Part shown: positions 24,833 to 33,706 of the stretch, in pieces | Layout of the letters: each line of letters begins with the position of its first letter | How positions within the stretch are numbered: position 1 is the first letter of the stretch | Assembly: GCA_023404095.1 (NCBI GenBank) | Contig: JAEYDD010000057.1 | Coordinates: 69,085-133,084 of the forward strand | Length of the DNA: 64,000 nt | Direction of reading: 5' to 3' | Origin: Pseudomonadota bacterium | GTDB taxonomy: Bacteria > Pseudomonadota > Alphaproteobacteria > Rhizobiales > Rhizobiaceae | The notes under the pieces: model-generated | Seen by the model: only the letters and a program-made list of their open reading frames with translations | The model's database searches: none | Told to the model about the DNA's origin: nothing | Program-made: the position numbers and the translations under genes

Positions 24833-25471
24833 ATGAAGCGCTCACAAGCGGAAATCCTTAAGGAGTACGGCCCGTTCGCAGGTTCTGACGTGGCGGGCGT
24901 CACCTTCGACGGCCGCAACATATGGTTTGCGGCGGGCGAAACGCTCAATGCGATCGATCCGCAAAGCGGCGCCACGGTTCAGAGCATAGAGGTTGCGGCC
25001 CATGCCGGAACCGCCTACGACGGCAAGCACCTTTACCAGATCGGCGAAGACAAGATCCGCAAGATCGACCCGGTCAGCGGCAAGGTGCTGGCGACGATCC
25101 CCGCGCCTGGCAACGGCGGCGATTCCGGCCTCGCGTGGGCCGAAGGCACCCTCTGGGTCGGGCAGCACCGCGAGCGGAAGATCCACGAGATCGATCCGGA
25201 AACCGGCAGGATTCTGCGCACCATCCAGTCCGACCGCATGGTCACCGGCGTCACGTGGAGCGACGGCGAGCTGTGGCACGGAACCTGGGAGGGCGGGGAA
25301 AGCGACGTGCGGCGGATTGATCCCGATACCGGCGAGGTGTTGGAGCGCTTGGACATGCCGGTCGACTCGGGCGTTTCCGGCCTCGAAGCCGACGGCGGCG
25401 ACCGCTTCTACTGTGGCGGCGGGCCAAGTGGCAGGATCCGCGCCATCCGCCGCCCCGGCCGCCAGCCATAG
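24833..25471 (+). CDS. beta-propeller protein (glutaminyl-cyclotransferase/YncE-like)
   Basis: 212 residues built of about five similar blades: VAGVTFDGRNIWFAAGETLN, GTAYDGKHLYQIGEDKIRKI, GLAWAEGTLWVGQHRERKIH, GVTWSDGELWHGTWEGGESD and GLEADGGDRFYCGGGPSGR, each pairing a W-ordered strand with an IDP-x-(S/T)-G turn. This is the layout of glutamine cyclotransferase and YVTN-type propellers. No signal peptide is seen, so it is probably cytosolic. AAGGAG precedes the ATG. Function unknown. Confidence 0.75.
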   Translation: MKRSQAEILKEYGPFAGSDVAGVTFDGRNIWFAAGETLNAIDPQSGATVQSIEVAAHAGTAYDGKHLYQIGEDKIRKIDPVSGKVLATIPAPGNGGDSGLAWAEGTLWVGQHRERKIHEIDPETGRILRTIQSDRMVTGVTWSDGELWHGTWEGGESDVRRIDPDTGEVLERLDMPVDSGVSGLEADGGDRFYCGGGPSGRIRAIRRPGRQP

Positions 25472-25786
25472 GTCGGTCGCCCGAGTGGCCGACAATTTCT
25501 GCGGCACAGCGGGGCCGGCGCGGAATCTGCGCCGGCCCCCGCCGTCGATAGGTCTTGCCGATCTGTTTTCATTTCCGAACGGCGCCCGCAATATCGGAAC
25601 CAAAAACGACCTCGCCGGGTTCATCGGCAAAGCGAAATTCCCCCCGTCTCGCGAAGGTCGCGATCCAAGCGGGATCCGCATTCGGCGCCCGCGCCTTCTG
25701 ACGCGATAACGTTCAGGCAGACCGCACGGCCGGCAGCGGAAAGATGCTGGTGTTCGACCGCCGCTCAACATGGAAGGAGATGCAGC
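25472..25786. other. intergenic region with terminator-like hairpin
   Basis: Contains an 11-bp perfect stem, GGGGCCGGCGC (25511-25521) and GCGCCGGCCCC (25529-25539), 40 nt after the propeller gene, without a U-run. Nothing else is evident before the GFA gene. Confidence 0.5.
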
Positions 25787-26179
25787 ATGGACCAGTTTAC
25801 CGGCGGTTGCCTGTGCGGCGACGTCCGTTTCGTAGCGTCGGGCCGTCCGTACCGGGTCGGGATCTGCCACTGCCTCGACTGTCGGAAGCATCATGGCGCC
25901 CTGTTTCATGCCTCCGCGATATTTCCGCAGGATGCGGTGGCGATCGAGGGCGAAACGCGCGACTACGCCGGGCGCTTTTTCTGCCCGCGTTGCGGTTCGC
26001 CCGTTTTCGGGCGCAGCGCTGACGAAATCGAGGTCAATCTCGGCTCCCTGGATGCCCCCGGCCAACTGAAGCCCACATATGAACTCTGGACCATTCGCCG
26101 CGAAAACTGGCTGCCCCCGTTTACCCCCATGAAGCAATACGACCGCGACCGCGACGCCACGAGCCGCTTCGAAGAGTAG
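25787..26179 (+). CDS. GFA family protein (glutathione-dependent formaldehyde-activating enzyme fold)
   Basis: 130 residues with the GFA zinc motifs in order: GGCLCGDVRF (first two Cys), CHCLDCRKHHG (three Cys) and FFCPRCGSPVFG (last CxxC). These bind structural and catalytic Zn ions. Family members include Gfa and many carbon-sulfur lyase-like proteins whose real role is unknown. AAGGAGATGCAGC precedes the ATG. Confidence 0.9.
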   Translation: MDQFTGGCLCGDVRFVASGRPYRVGICHCLDCRKHHGALFHASAIFPQDAVAIEGETRDYAGRFFCPRCGSPVFGRSADEIEVNLGSLDAPGQLKPTYELWTIRRENWLPPFTPMKQYDRDRDATSRFEE

Positions 26180-26250
26180 GCGGGCGCAAGAACCGCGTGA
26201 GGCAGGGGGCGGTATGATAAGAGGCACGCGCTGCCCGGAATTTCGCCTGC

Positions 26251-26277
26251 CTGCCGCAGGACGCGGTGCTGCGGCAG
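26251..26277. other. hairpin in the convergent gap after GFA
   Basis: CTGCCGCAG (26251-26259) and CTGCGGCAG (26269-26277) are perfect arms with a 9-nt loop. No U-run; it is possibly a 3' end structure for the GFA transcript or for the convergent operon. Confidence 0.4.
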
Positions 26278-26391
26278 AGTTCCCATGCAGTGGACGAGAG
26301 TACGCAGTCTGCATCACTTTGCAGAGCTTCCTGCGGCATGAATCGCGATGAGGCGCAGAGGGGTGCAGCCGAAGATGGAGGCGCCTTTGGG

Positions 26392-27585
26392 CTACAGGTC
26401 AGCCGAACCGTTTTCGTATTCCTCATCTGACACCTTCTCCATCCAGGTGACCGAACTTCCGTTCAGCGCCTCGGCCACGGCGAAGTGCGCCATCGCTTCG
26501 GTACTTGACGCTCCATGCCAGTGCCGGACGTTAGGAGGAATCCAGACGACGTCGCCCGGATCGACTTGCTGGACTGCCTCTCCTTCCTTCTGCACCCAGC
26601 CACGACCACGCACGATGAACAGCGTCTGTCCCAACGGATGGGTGTGCCATGCTGTGCGGGCACCTGCCGAAAAGGACACAGTTGCTCCGCCCACCCGTGC
26701 AGGCGCGTCGCTCTGGTAGAGGCCGGAGATCTCAACCTTACCCGTGAAGTACTGCTCGGGACCAGGCGTCGCACTGCTTCCCGCCGGGGTGATCTTGATG
26801 CCTGACTGCGACGTGGTCATCGGTTTTTCCTTCCTGTTTGCGAAAACCTGCTTGAGCACGGGCACGGCCGACATGGCTCGGGGCCAGCCCGCGTAGAAGG
26901 CGATATGGCTCAGGACTTCGGATGCCTCACCGGCAGTCAGCCCGCTCTCCATCGCTCGGTTGGCGTGGAACGGCAGTTGTTCGGGCTGTCCGATCGCGAT
27001 CAGCGCCGACATGGTCACCAGGCTGCGGTCGCGTGCCGAGATATCCGGGCGCTGCCACAGATCGCCGAACAGCACGCGATTGGTGAGATCGGCAAGTGCG
27101 GCCGCTGTCGGCGCTATCGTGGTGTTGACGGTTTCGCTGCGCGCAGCCTCGGCCGCGGCCTCCAGCTCCACGCGCGCAGCCCGACTGTTGCCGACAGGTC
27201 CTATCTGTCGGGCGTCGAACACTTTCTTCGTCTCCTCGACCGCGGAGATGGCATTCGGCCAGCCGGAATAGAATGCAAGCTGCGTGATGAGTTCGCCGAT
27301 CTCCTGCGGGGCCACGCCATTGTCCAAGGCGCGGCCAACATGGGCGCCGATCTGGGGCGTCTTGCCGGTGGAGACGATCGCCGAGACCGTGACGAGGCTA
27401 CGGTCCCGCGGCGCCAGTTCCTTCCGCTCCCAGACCTCGCCGAACAGGACGTCGTCGGTGAAATGTCCGAGGCCGGGTGCGACGTCGTAGACGGCCGGCG
27501 GTGCTATTCTGCGGTGCTCTTCCTGGGCTTCCACACCGGTGGCGGCGAGCGCCGAGATGGCGATTGATGCTGCAATGTTCTTCAT
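26392..27585 (-). CDS. exported double carboxymuconolactone decarboxylase-cupin fusion
   Basis: 397 residues. A signal peptide (MKNIAASIAISALAATGVEA) is followed by two AhpD/CMD-like domains, each with the RDRSLVT helix and a GELITQLAFYSGWPNA-type segment (about 25-125 and 150-245). A cupin domain (about 265-385) carries HTHPLGQTLFIVRGRG and PPNVRHWHG metal ligands. The CMD copies lack the CxxC of AhpD peroxidases, so a redox role through cysteines is unlikely. The ATG at 27585 has AGAGGAA upstream. It is the last gene of a four-gene minus-strand operon divergent from LysR. Confidence 0.85.
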   Translation of the reverse strand: MKNIAASIAISALAATGVEAQEEHRRIAPPAVYDVAPGLGHFTDDVLFGEVWERKELAPRDRSLVTVSAIVSTGKTPQIGAHVGRALDNGVAPQEIGELITQLAFYSGWPNAISAVEETKKVFDARQIGPVGNSRAARVELEAAAEAARSETVNTTIAPTAAALADLTNRVLFGDLWQRPDISARDRSLVTMSALIAIGQPEQLPFHANRAMESGLTAGEASEVLSHIAFYAGWPRAMSAVPVLKQVFANRKEKPMTTSQSGIKITPAGSSATPGPEQYFTGKVEISGLYQSDAPARVGGATVSFSAGARTAWHTHPLGQTLFIVRGRGWVQKEGEAVQQVDPGDVVWIPPNVRHWHGASSTEAMAHFAVAEALNGSSVTWMEKVSDEEYENGSADL

Positions 27586-27646
27586 CTTCAATTCCTCTCG
27601 AAACACCGGCGTCGCCGCGGTCGGTCGACGACGCCGGAAGCCTTCG

Positions 27647-28726
27647 TCATGCCAGGTGCTGTCCGAAGAAGTCCGACATGCGGTCGAAGGGAATCTTGTC
27701 CATTCGGTCGTAGAGATCGGTATGGCTAGCGCCGGGGATGATCATCAGCTCCTTCGGCTCCGCGGCCGCTGCGAAGGCCGTCTCGGAAAAGTAGCGCGAA
27801 TGGGCCTTCTCGCCGTGGACAAGCAGGATCGGCCGCGGCGAGATTTCCGCGATGTAGGTCAGGATCGGCATGTTCATGAACGACAGCGGGGTCGTCTGCG
27901 ACCACGAATTACCGGAGTTGACGGCGCGGGGATGATAGCCGCGCGGCGTCATGTAGTAGTCGTGGTAGTCGACGAGGAACTGCGCTTCGCCGCCCTTGAG
28001 CTCGTTGTAAGGAGGCTGATAGGCGGGGCTGCCTTTCTCCGCATCGGTCCAGCGCTGCCGGCTCATCTGATCCAGCGCCTTCGTCCTCTGTTCGAGCGTC
28101 ACGCTGTCGTTGTAGCCCTTCGACATGACGCGGGTCATGTCGTACATGGTGCTCGCGACGACGGCCTTGACCCGCTTGTCGACAGCGGCGGCGTTCAGGG
28201 CCATGCCGCCCCAGCCGCAGATGCCGATCATGCCGATGCGCTCGCGGTCGACGAAGGACTGGAGGCCGATGAAGTCCACGGCTGCGCTGAAGTCTTCCGT
28301 ATTGACGTCGGGGGAGGCGATGTTGCGGGGTTCGCCGCCGCTTTCACCGGTATAGGATCCGTCGAATGCGAGCGTCGCGAAACCACGCTCGGCCATCGTC
28401 TGGGCGTAGAGACCGGAAGACTGCTCCTTCACGGCGCCGAACGGGCCGCCGACGACGAGTGCTGCAAGCCTGTCGCTTCCCCGTTCTTTCGGAAGATAGA
28501 GATCGCCCGACAGCGTGATGCCGTACCGGTTCTTGAACGAGACCTTCTGGTGGTCGACCTTGTCGCTCTTCGGGAACACCTTGTCCCATGAGCTCGTCTG
28601 GGCGAGCGCCTGCGTTGCGGCAGCCGCTGGAATAACGCCGAGCGCTGCGACGGCGACGCCTGTCGCCTTCATCAGGCTACGCCGGCCGGCGTCGAATCCT
28701 TCGGTATTATCGGTCTTCCTGATCAT
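27647..28726 (-). CDS. alpha/beta hydrolase (dienelactone-hydrolase-like), Tat-exported
   Basis: 359 residues. A twin-arginine signal (GRRSLMKATGVAVAALG, then AAAATQALA) is followed by an alpha/beta hydrolase core: LYLPKERGSDRLAALVVGG, DGSYTGESGGEPR, and a nucleophile elbow region at GMIGICGWGGMAL, where Cys rather than Ser sits in GxCxG as in dienelactone hydrolases. The catalytic His is probably in PGASHTDLYDR. It lies 61 nt upstream of the CMD-cupin gene and 30 nt downstream of the cyclophilin-like gene. Confidence 0.85.
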   Translation of the reverse strand: MIRKTDNTEGFDAGRRSLMKATGVAVAALGVIPAAAATQALAQTSSWDKVFPKSDKVDHQKVSFKNRYGITLSGDLYLPKERGSDRLAALVVGGPFGAVKEQSSGLYAQTMAERGFATLAFDGSYTGESGGEPRNIASPDVNTEDFSAAVDFIGLQSFVDRERIGMIGICGWGGMALNAAAVDKRVKAVVASTMYDMTRVMSKGYNDSVTLEQRTKALDQMSRQRWTDAEKGSPAYQPPYNELKGGEAQFLVDYHDYYMTPRGYHPRAVNSGNSWSQTTPLSFMNMPILTYIAEISPRPILLVHGEKAHSRYFSETAFAAAAEPKELMIIPGASHTDLYDRMDKIPFDRMSDFFGQHLA

Positions 28727-28756
28727 CGTGTGATCTCCTTAGTTAGAGGTTTTGAC

Positions 28757-29224
28757 TTACTGGATGCGTTCGATGCGCAGCGGGAATTTCCCCCGGACAT
28801 GCAGCGCAGCGTAGCCGTCGTCGAAGCGGCCGAGGCGCACGAGGCCCGGATGCTTGTAGTCGGCGTAGAACATCGCCAGATTGCCCCAGGGCATGTAGTA
28901 GCAGAGGTCGTATGGCCGCTCGTTCGAGAAGGGGCCGTGCCCGTCCACCGACAGTTTGCGCGGCAGGTAAGCGATCTTCTCGTTGGAGCCGAAGTCGTCG
29001 ATCTCCAAGTCCAGCGGCAGCATCGAAGCAAAGTCGCGTGCCGACGGATTGTCGTAGAGGGTCGCGGTCATCGTGTGCGTGTCGAATATCAATCTGATCT
29101 TCACGTCCGTGCGCTCCTGGTTGTCAGGGCCGTTCTGGCCGAACACTCTTGTCGGTAGGATTGCGGCTGCTGCGGCCGAGACGAGAAGACCGCGGCGGGT
29201 CGGACTTGTGCGCGGGACGCTCAT
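28757..29224 (-). CDS. exported cyclophilin-like fold protein
   Basis: 155 residues. An RR-containing signal (SPTRRGLLVSAAAAAILPTR) is followed by a cyclophilin-like domain: KIRLIFDTHTMTATLYDNPS, ARDFASMLPLDLEIDDFGS, YMPWGNLAMFYADYKH and LGRFDDGYAAL. The family has the cyclophilin barrel without known isomerase activity. The ATG at 29224 overlaps the MFS stop (ATGA), so it is translationally coupled within the operon. Confidence 0.8.
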   Translation of the reverse strand: MSVPRTSPTRRGLLVSAAAAAILPTRVFGQNGPDNQERTDVKIRLIFDTHTMTATLYDNPSARDFASMLPLDLEIDDFGSNEKIAYLPRKLSVDGHGPFSNERPYDLCYYMPWGNLAMFYADYKHPGLVRLGRFDDGYAALHVRGKFPLRIERIQ

Positions 29225-30420
29225 CGGGACCTCCTCGTGGCATGCCATGCGGCAATGGACATCAGCGACGAGCCGAGCAGCAGCACGGCGGCGAGCGTGA
29301 AAGTCGAGCGCCAGCCGACCGTGTCGAAGAGCAGGCCGCCGAGGGATGCGCCGGCCGTGATCGCAAGCTGGATAACAGCCACCTGCATGCCGCCGCCCGC
29401 TTCCGCGTCGTCGGGAAGTGCCCGGCTCAACCATGTTCCCCAGCCGACCGGAGCGGCGGTTCCGAGGAAACCCCATCCTGCCAGCGACAGGAGCACGGCG
29501 AGCTTCATCTCGCCAAACCCGATCATGGCGCCTGCAATGCAGGCCATCAGCAGCGGGATGGCAACGAGGATGCTGAACAGTCGGCGGGACAGGAGCTTTC
29601 CGATGACCCATGTGCCGACCGCTCCGGCCAAACCCATCACCAGAAGGGCAACGGAAAGGGTTTCGATCTCCAGTCGGGTGACCGTTTCCAGGAACGGCCT
29701 CAGATAGGTGAAGAGCGCGAACTGGCCCATGAAGAGGAGCAGGATAGCCGCCATGCCGAGCGCGACGGTTTGACGTCCAAGAAGCCGGAAAACGTTTCCT
29801 GATCCTTCTTCGCGCGGCGAAAGGCTGGGCAGGCTCATCCACTGCCAGACAAGAGCGAGCAGCGCCATCGGCACGACGAGGAAGAAGGCACCGCGCCAGC
29901 CGATGTGGGCGCCGAGCAGGCTGCCGAGCGGGGCGGAGATCGTCGCGGCGATGGCATTGCCGGCGTTGAGTAGCGCGAGCGCCTTTGGCACCTGGTCGGT
30001 ATCGACGAGACGCATCACGATCGATGTCGACAGGGACCAGAAGCCGCCGATTGAGACGCCGAGCAGCGCTCGGCCGAGCATCAGGATCGGGTAGGATGGG
30101 GCGAAGGTGACGAGGACGCCGGACAACATCAGCAGCGCGGTCAAGGCCAGCAAGAGCAGGCGCCGGTCAAGTCGGCCGGCCACCGTGGCGATGGACAAGC
30201 TCGTGATCACCGCGAAGATCCCGGAGATCGAAATCGCCTGACCGGTATTCCCTTCCGAAACGCCTAGGTCGGCCGCGATCGGGGTTAGCAGGCTGACGGG
30301 CATGAACTCCGACGCGATCAGCACGAATACGCACAGCGTCATGGAGAGAACGGCTCCCCATGCCGAGGGTTTCCGTTCGATGTTGTCCATGGTGAGCGTC
30401 ATTGCTTCGTCCTGAATCAT
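29221..30420 (-). CDS. MFS transporter (NepI/AraJ-like efflux type)
   Basis: 399 residues with about twelve hydrophobic helices. FVLIASEFMPVSLLTPIAAD in helix 1, LGVSEGNTGQAISISGIFAV, and GRALLGVSIGGFWSLS in helix 4 are typical of the drug:H+ antiporter-1 subgroup that includes NepI. It is the first gene of the operon with the cyclophilin-like, hydrolase and CMD-cupin genes. Met 7 (30402), preceded by AGGACGAAGCA, is an alternative start. Confidence 0.88.
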   Translation of the reverse strand: MIQDEAMTLTMDNIERKPSAWGAVLSMTLCVFVLIASEFMPVSLLTPIAADLGVSEGNTGQAISISGIFAVITSLSIATVAGRLDRRLLLLALTALLMLSGVLVTFAPSYPILMLGRALLGVSIGGFWSLSTSIVMRLVDTDQVPKALALLNAGNAIAATISAPLGSLLGAHIGWRGAFFLVVPMALLALVWQWMSLPSLSPREEGSGNVFRLLGRQTVALGMAAILLLFMGQFALFTYLRPFLETVTRLEIETLSVALLVMGLAGAVGTWVIGKLLSRRLFSILVAIPLLMACIAGAMIGFGEMKLAVLLSLAGWGFLGTAAPVGWGTWLSRALPDDAEAGGGMQVAVIQLAITAGASLGGLLFDTVGWRSTFTLAAVLLLGSSLMSIAAWHATRRSR

Positions 30421-30443
30421 CTCTGTTCGACGTTGCGCTGAAG

Positions 30444-30477
30444 ATAGTCCTCACCTACTTTTCGGATAAGGAGGACT
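30444..30477. promoter_or_regulatory. inverted repeat in the LysR/MFS divergent gap
   Basis: TAGTCCTC (30444-30451) and GAGGACTA (30470-30477) are perfect 8-bp arms with an 18-nt spacer, midway between the two divergent starts. It is a candidate LysR-binding region. Confidence 0.5.
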
Positions 30478-30522
30478 AATCCGCATGGACCTATCGAGTT
30501 TCAACATGAATAGGATACGCAG

Positions 30523-31422
30523 ATGCAACGCGAGGACGTGAAGGATTTGTTGTGGTTCCTGGAGGTCGCGAAAGAAGGGAGCTTCACCAAGGCAGCCGCA
30601 AACCTTGCGACGTCCCAATCTACCCTCAGTCACACAATCAAGCAGTTGGAGGCCCGCATCGGCGTCCGTCTTCTTACAAGGACGACCCGCAGCGTCGCGA
30701 CGACGGAAGCTGGAGAACGCCTGTTCAGATCGATCTTGCCTCGGTTTGAGGGCATCGAAGCGGATCTTGGAGATCTGGTCGCTTTCCGCGAGAAGCCCTC
30801 CGGCACCGTCAGGCTGACCTTGTCCGATCATGCTCTGCAGACAACCGTATGGCCAAAGTTATCGGGCGTTCTCGACGAATATCCCGACGTAAAGCTGGAG
30901 CTCTACGCCGACAACGGCATGCGCAACATCGTGGAGGAGCGCTTCGATGCCGGCGTTCGCCTTGGGGAAAACGTCGACAAGGATATGATCGCCGTCCGGA
31001 TCGGTCCTGACTGGCGGCTCCGCGCAGTCGCTTCCCCAAAATACTTCGCCAGACGCGGGCGTCCTCAGGTGCCTCAGGATCTAGTGGGTCACGTCTGCAT
31101 CAACATTCGCCAGGCAACGCTCGGCGGCTTCTACGCCTGGGAGTTCGAAAAGGACGGCCGGGAACTGCGGGTGCGGGTGGATGGCCAGTTAAGTTTCAAC
31201 TCCTCGATTTCGCAGGTAGAGGCAGCGGTCTCGGGCTTCGGCATCGCCTATGTTCCTGACAACCTTGTCGAGGAGCATATTGCCGATGGCCGTTTGCAAG
31301 CTGTCTTGGATGATTGGAGCCACCCCTTCACCGGCTACCATCTCTACTATCCCAGCAGACGTCAGATGTCGCCTGCCATGGCGGTGATCGTGGACGCTCT
31401 TCGGCAGCGCGCAACGATTTGA
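30523..31422 (+). CDS. LysR-family regulator
   Basis: 299 residues. The N-terminal winged HTH (FLEVAKEGSFTKAAANLATS, QSTLSHTIKQLEARIGVRLL, TRTTRSVATTEAGERLF) is classical LysR. The effector domain begins near 90 (SGTVRLTLSDHALQTTVWP) and includes VRLGENVDKDMIAVRIGPDW and SFNSSISQVEAAVSGFGIAY. It diverges from the MFS operon and is expected to activate it in response to an operon substrate. Confidence 0.9.
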   Translation: MQREDVKDLLWFLEVAKEGSFTKAAANLATSQSTLSHTIKQLEARIGVRLLTRTTRSVATTEAGERLFRSILPRFEGIEADLGDLVAFREKPSGTVRLTLSDHALQTTVWPKLSGVLDEYPDVKLELYADNGMRNIVEERFDAGVRLGENVDKDMIAVRIGPDWRLRAVASPKYFARRGRPQVPQDLVGHVCINIRQATLGGFYAWEFEKDGRELRVRVDGQLSFNSSISQVEAAVSGFGIAYVPDNLVEEHIADGRLQAVLDDWSHPFTGYHLYYPSRRQMSPAMAVIVDALRQRATI

Positions 31423-31635
31423 GTTGAGTGAACTTCAGCCACCGGCCGGATAACAAGGTCTCCAGCCTGCTGTTCCGCGCGACAGCGGAGGAGGGCCGGA
31501 CGGTTCAGTTTGAAGGCCGGTTCCAGTGGAGCCGCAGGTGGCGTTTGGATATATGAAGCGGTTCCGATGAACTGATGGCGATCACCAATGCAATGCATGG
31601 CCGCATCGCCACATTCCGGCAAGGTATGCAAATAG

Positions 31636-31669
31636 GGATCGCAGCGGACCATCTGGCCCGCTGCGATCC
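31636..31669. terminator. terminator-like hairpin downstream of tctA
   Basis: GGATCGCAGCGG (31636-31647), ten-base loop, CCGCTGCGATCC (31658-31669): a perfect 12-bp stem 8 nt from the tctA stop. The minus-strand tail is only weakly U-rich. Confidence 0.6.
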
Positions 31670-31676
31670 TTCTTAG

Positions 31677-33182
31677 TTACGCGTCCTTGAAGACGTCCTC
31701 TCGGCCGCGTCGCATCGAGGGCGAGATGGCGACGATGAGGGCCATCATGCCGACCGCAAGGAGGGTGGCGGAAAGCGGCGACTGAATGAAGGTCAGCGGG
31801 CTTCCATCCGAGATGATCAGCGACTGCCGCAGCTTTTCTTCCAGCAACCGCCCGAGCACGAAGCCGAGGGCAAGCGGTGCCGGTTCGAAATCGAGCTTGT
31901 ACAGCGCATAGCCGACGAAGCCGAAGAAGGCAGCCATCATCACCTGGGCGGCATCGTTGGCGATCGAGTAGAGGCCGATGCAGCAGAAGCAGACGATGGC
32001 AGGGAAGAGCAGGCGATAAGGGACGCGCAGGAGCTTCACCCAGAGCCCGATCAGCGGCAGGTTGATGATCACCAGCATCAGGTTGCCGATCCACATCGAA
32101 GCGACCAGTCCCCAGAAGAGTTCCGGATTGCGTTCGATCACCTGCGGACCCGGGACGATACCCTGGATCATCATCGCACCGACCATCAGGGCCATGACCG
32201 CATTCGGCGGCAGTCCGAGGGTGAGCAGCGGGATGAAGGACGTCTGCGCGCCGGCATTGTTGGCACTTTCCGGCCCGGCGACCGCGGCTGGTGCGCCCTG
32301 GCCGAAATCCTGAGGTCGCTTTGAAAGGCGCTTCTCCACGGCATAGCTCGCGAAGGGTCCAAGGATAGCGCCATTGCCCGGCAGGACGCCCAGAATGGAG
32401 CCGAGGAAAGTGCCGCGGGCGATGGGTGCAAGATTTTCGCGCAACTCTCGAAGCGTTGGCCAGAGGCGGCCGATCCGGCTGCGCACGACATCGCGCGTTT
32501 CGGGATCGGCGAGATTCTTGAAGATTTCGCCGAAGCCGAAGATGCCCATGGCGAGCACGACGAACTCGATGCCGTCATGCAGCATCTCGAGATCGAAGGT
32601 CATGCGCTCGCGCCCGGTTTCCATGTCGGCCCCGACACAGGAGAGAAGGATGCCGACGACGATCATGGCGATTGCCTTGATCAGCGAGCCGCGGGCCAGA
32701 ACGACAGCGAAGACCAGGCCCATGATCATCAGCGAGAAATACTCTGCTGGACCGAACAGCAAGCCCATTCGGGTCATCGGTACGCCGAGTGCTGCAATCA
32801 CGATGGTTGCGGCGGTGCCGGCAATGAAGGAGCCGATGGCGGCGAGGCCGAGTGCGAGGCCGGCTTGTCCCTTCTGGGCCATCTTGTGGCCGTCGATCGC
32901 CGTGACGACCGCGGTTGCCTCGCCCGGAATGTTGACCAGGATGGCGGTAGTGGAGCCGCCATACTGGGCGCCGTAATAGATGCCGGCGAGCATGATCAGC
33001 GAGCCTGTCGGATCGAGCGACAGGGTTACAGGCAGCAGGATCGCGATCGTCGCGACCGGACCGACGCCGGGGAGGACGCCGACCAGCGTGCCGATCAGGC
33101 AGCCGATGAAGCAGAGCGCCACATTGTTGAGCGTGAGCGCTACGGACAGGCCGAGGCCTAGATTGTTGAAAACGTCAAGCAT
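31677..33182 (-). CDS. tctA: TctA, tripartite tricarboxylate transporter large membrane subunit
   Basis: 501 residues with about 11-12 hydrophobic helices. TctA signatures are GCLIGTLVGVLPGVGPVATI (residues about 30-50), GIYYGAQYGGSTTAIL, PGEATAVVTAIDGHKMAQKG, LGSILGVLPGNGAILGPFAS and ESANNAGAQTSFIPLLTLG. It forms the transport channel with TctB, fed by TctC. The ATG is 1 nt from the tctB stop, so the genes are coupled. Substrate is probably a di- or tricarboxylate, in line with the linked PrpF enzyme. Confidence 0.93.
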   Translation of the reverse strand: MLDVFNNLGLGLSVALTLNNVALCFIGCLIGTLVGVLPGVGPVATIAILLPVTLSLDPTGSLIMLAGIYYGAQYGGSTTAILVNIPGEATAVVTAIDGHKMAQKGQAGLALGLAAIGSFIAGTAATIVIAALGVPMTRMGLLFGPAEYFSLMIMGLVFAVVLARGSLIKAIAMIVVGILLSCVGADMETGRERMTFDLEMLHDGIEFVVLAMGIFGFGEIFKNLADPETRDVVRSRIGRLWPTLRELRENLAPIARGTFLGSILGVLPGNGAILGPFASYAVEKRLSKRPQDFGQGAPAAVAGPESANNAGAQTSFIPLLTLGLPPNAVMALMVGAMMIQGIVPGPQVIERNPELFWGLVASMWIGNLMLVIINLPLIGLWVKLLRVPYRLLFPAIVCFCCIGLYSIANDAAQVMMAAFFGFVGYALYKLDFEPAPLALGFVLGRLLEEKLRQSLIISDGSPLTFIQSPLSATLLAVGMMALIVAISPSMRRGREDVFKDA

Positions 33183-33183
33183 C

Positions 33184-33705
33184 TCAGTATCCTAGCAGCC
33201 AGGGCGCCACGGGAACCGAAAGGCCGAGCGCGTAGCGGAACAGCCCGATACAGAAGGCCGTCAGCACGACCGCGAAGACGAGCAGTTCGGGAAGGCGGGA
33301 ATCGCGTGCGGCAAGGCCGGATGCGATGATTGCCAGTGGGCATGCCACCGCCATCCCGAGGCTCGGGATGGCGATCGGACCGAGGTGATAGCCACGGATC
33401 GTGATGGCAAACAGGATGACACCGAGGACAACAGGAATAGTTTCCCGGATCGCCCAGTGGCCTGTCGAGGGACCGGGATCCTTGAGGCTGAGGGCGATCT
33501 GGAGAGCGCCAAGCCCGACGATTATGAGCGAGAGGACGCGGGGCATGAGCCCCGAGCCGACGCCGTCGCTGGTCATGAAGGGCAAGTCTGCACCACCCCA
33601 GAGACCGAGGCCTCCGAGAGCCAGAAGCACGAGGCCGGCAATTCTCTCCCGTCCCTGCCACCCGTTCGCGGCTGGCGGTTCCGTATTGGTCGTGACGTCC
33701 TGCAT
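33184..33705 (-). CDS. tctB: TctB, tripartite tricarboxylate transporter small membrane subunit
   Basis: 173 residues, four hydrophobic helices (ERIAGLVLLALGGLGLWGGA, VLSLIIVGLGALQIALSL, IPVVLGVILFAITIRG, ELLVFAVVLTAFCIGLFRYA). Size, topology and position between tctC and tctA identify it. It starts 1 nt after the tctC stop in the same direction. Confidence 0.88.
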   Translation of the reverse strand: MQDVTTNTEPPAANGWQGRERIAGLVLLALGGLGLWGGADLPFMTSDGVGSGLMPRVLSLIIVGLGALQIALSLKDPGPSTGHWAIRETIPVVLGVILFAITIRGYHLGPIAIPSLGMAVACPLAIIASGLAARDSRLPELLVFAVVLTAFCIGLFRYALGLSVPVAPWLLGY

Positions 33706-33706
33706 G

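Noticed and set aside
31423..31635. small frames between LysR and tctA (e.g. minus frame at 31362-31652)
   Set aside because: No Shine-Dalgarno, no family character, and overlap with the LysR 3' end.
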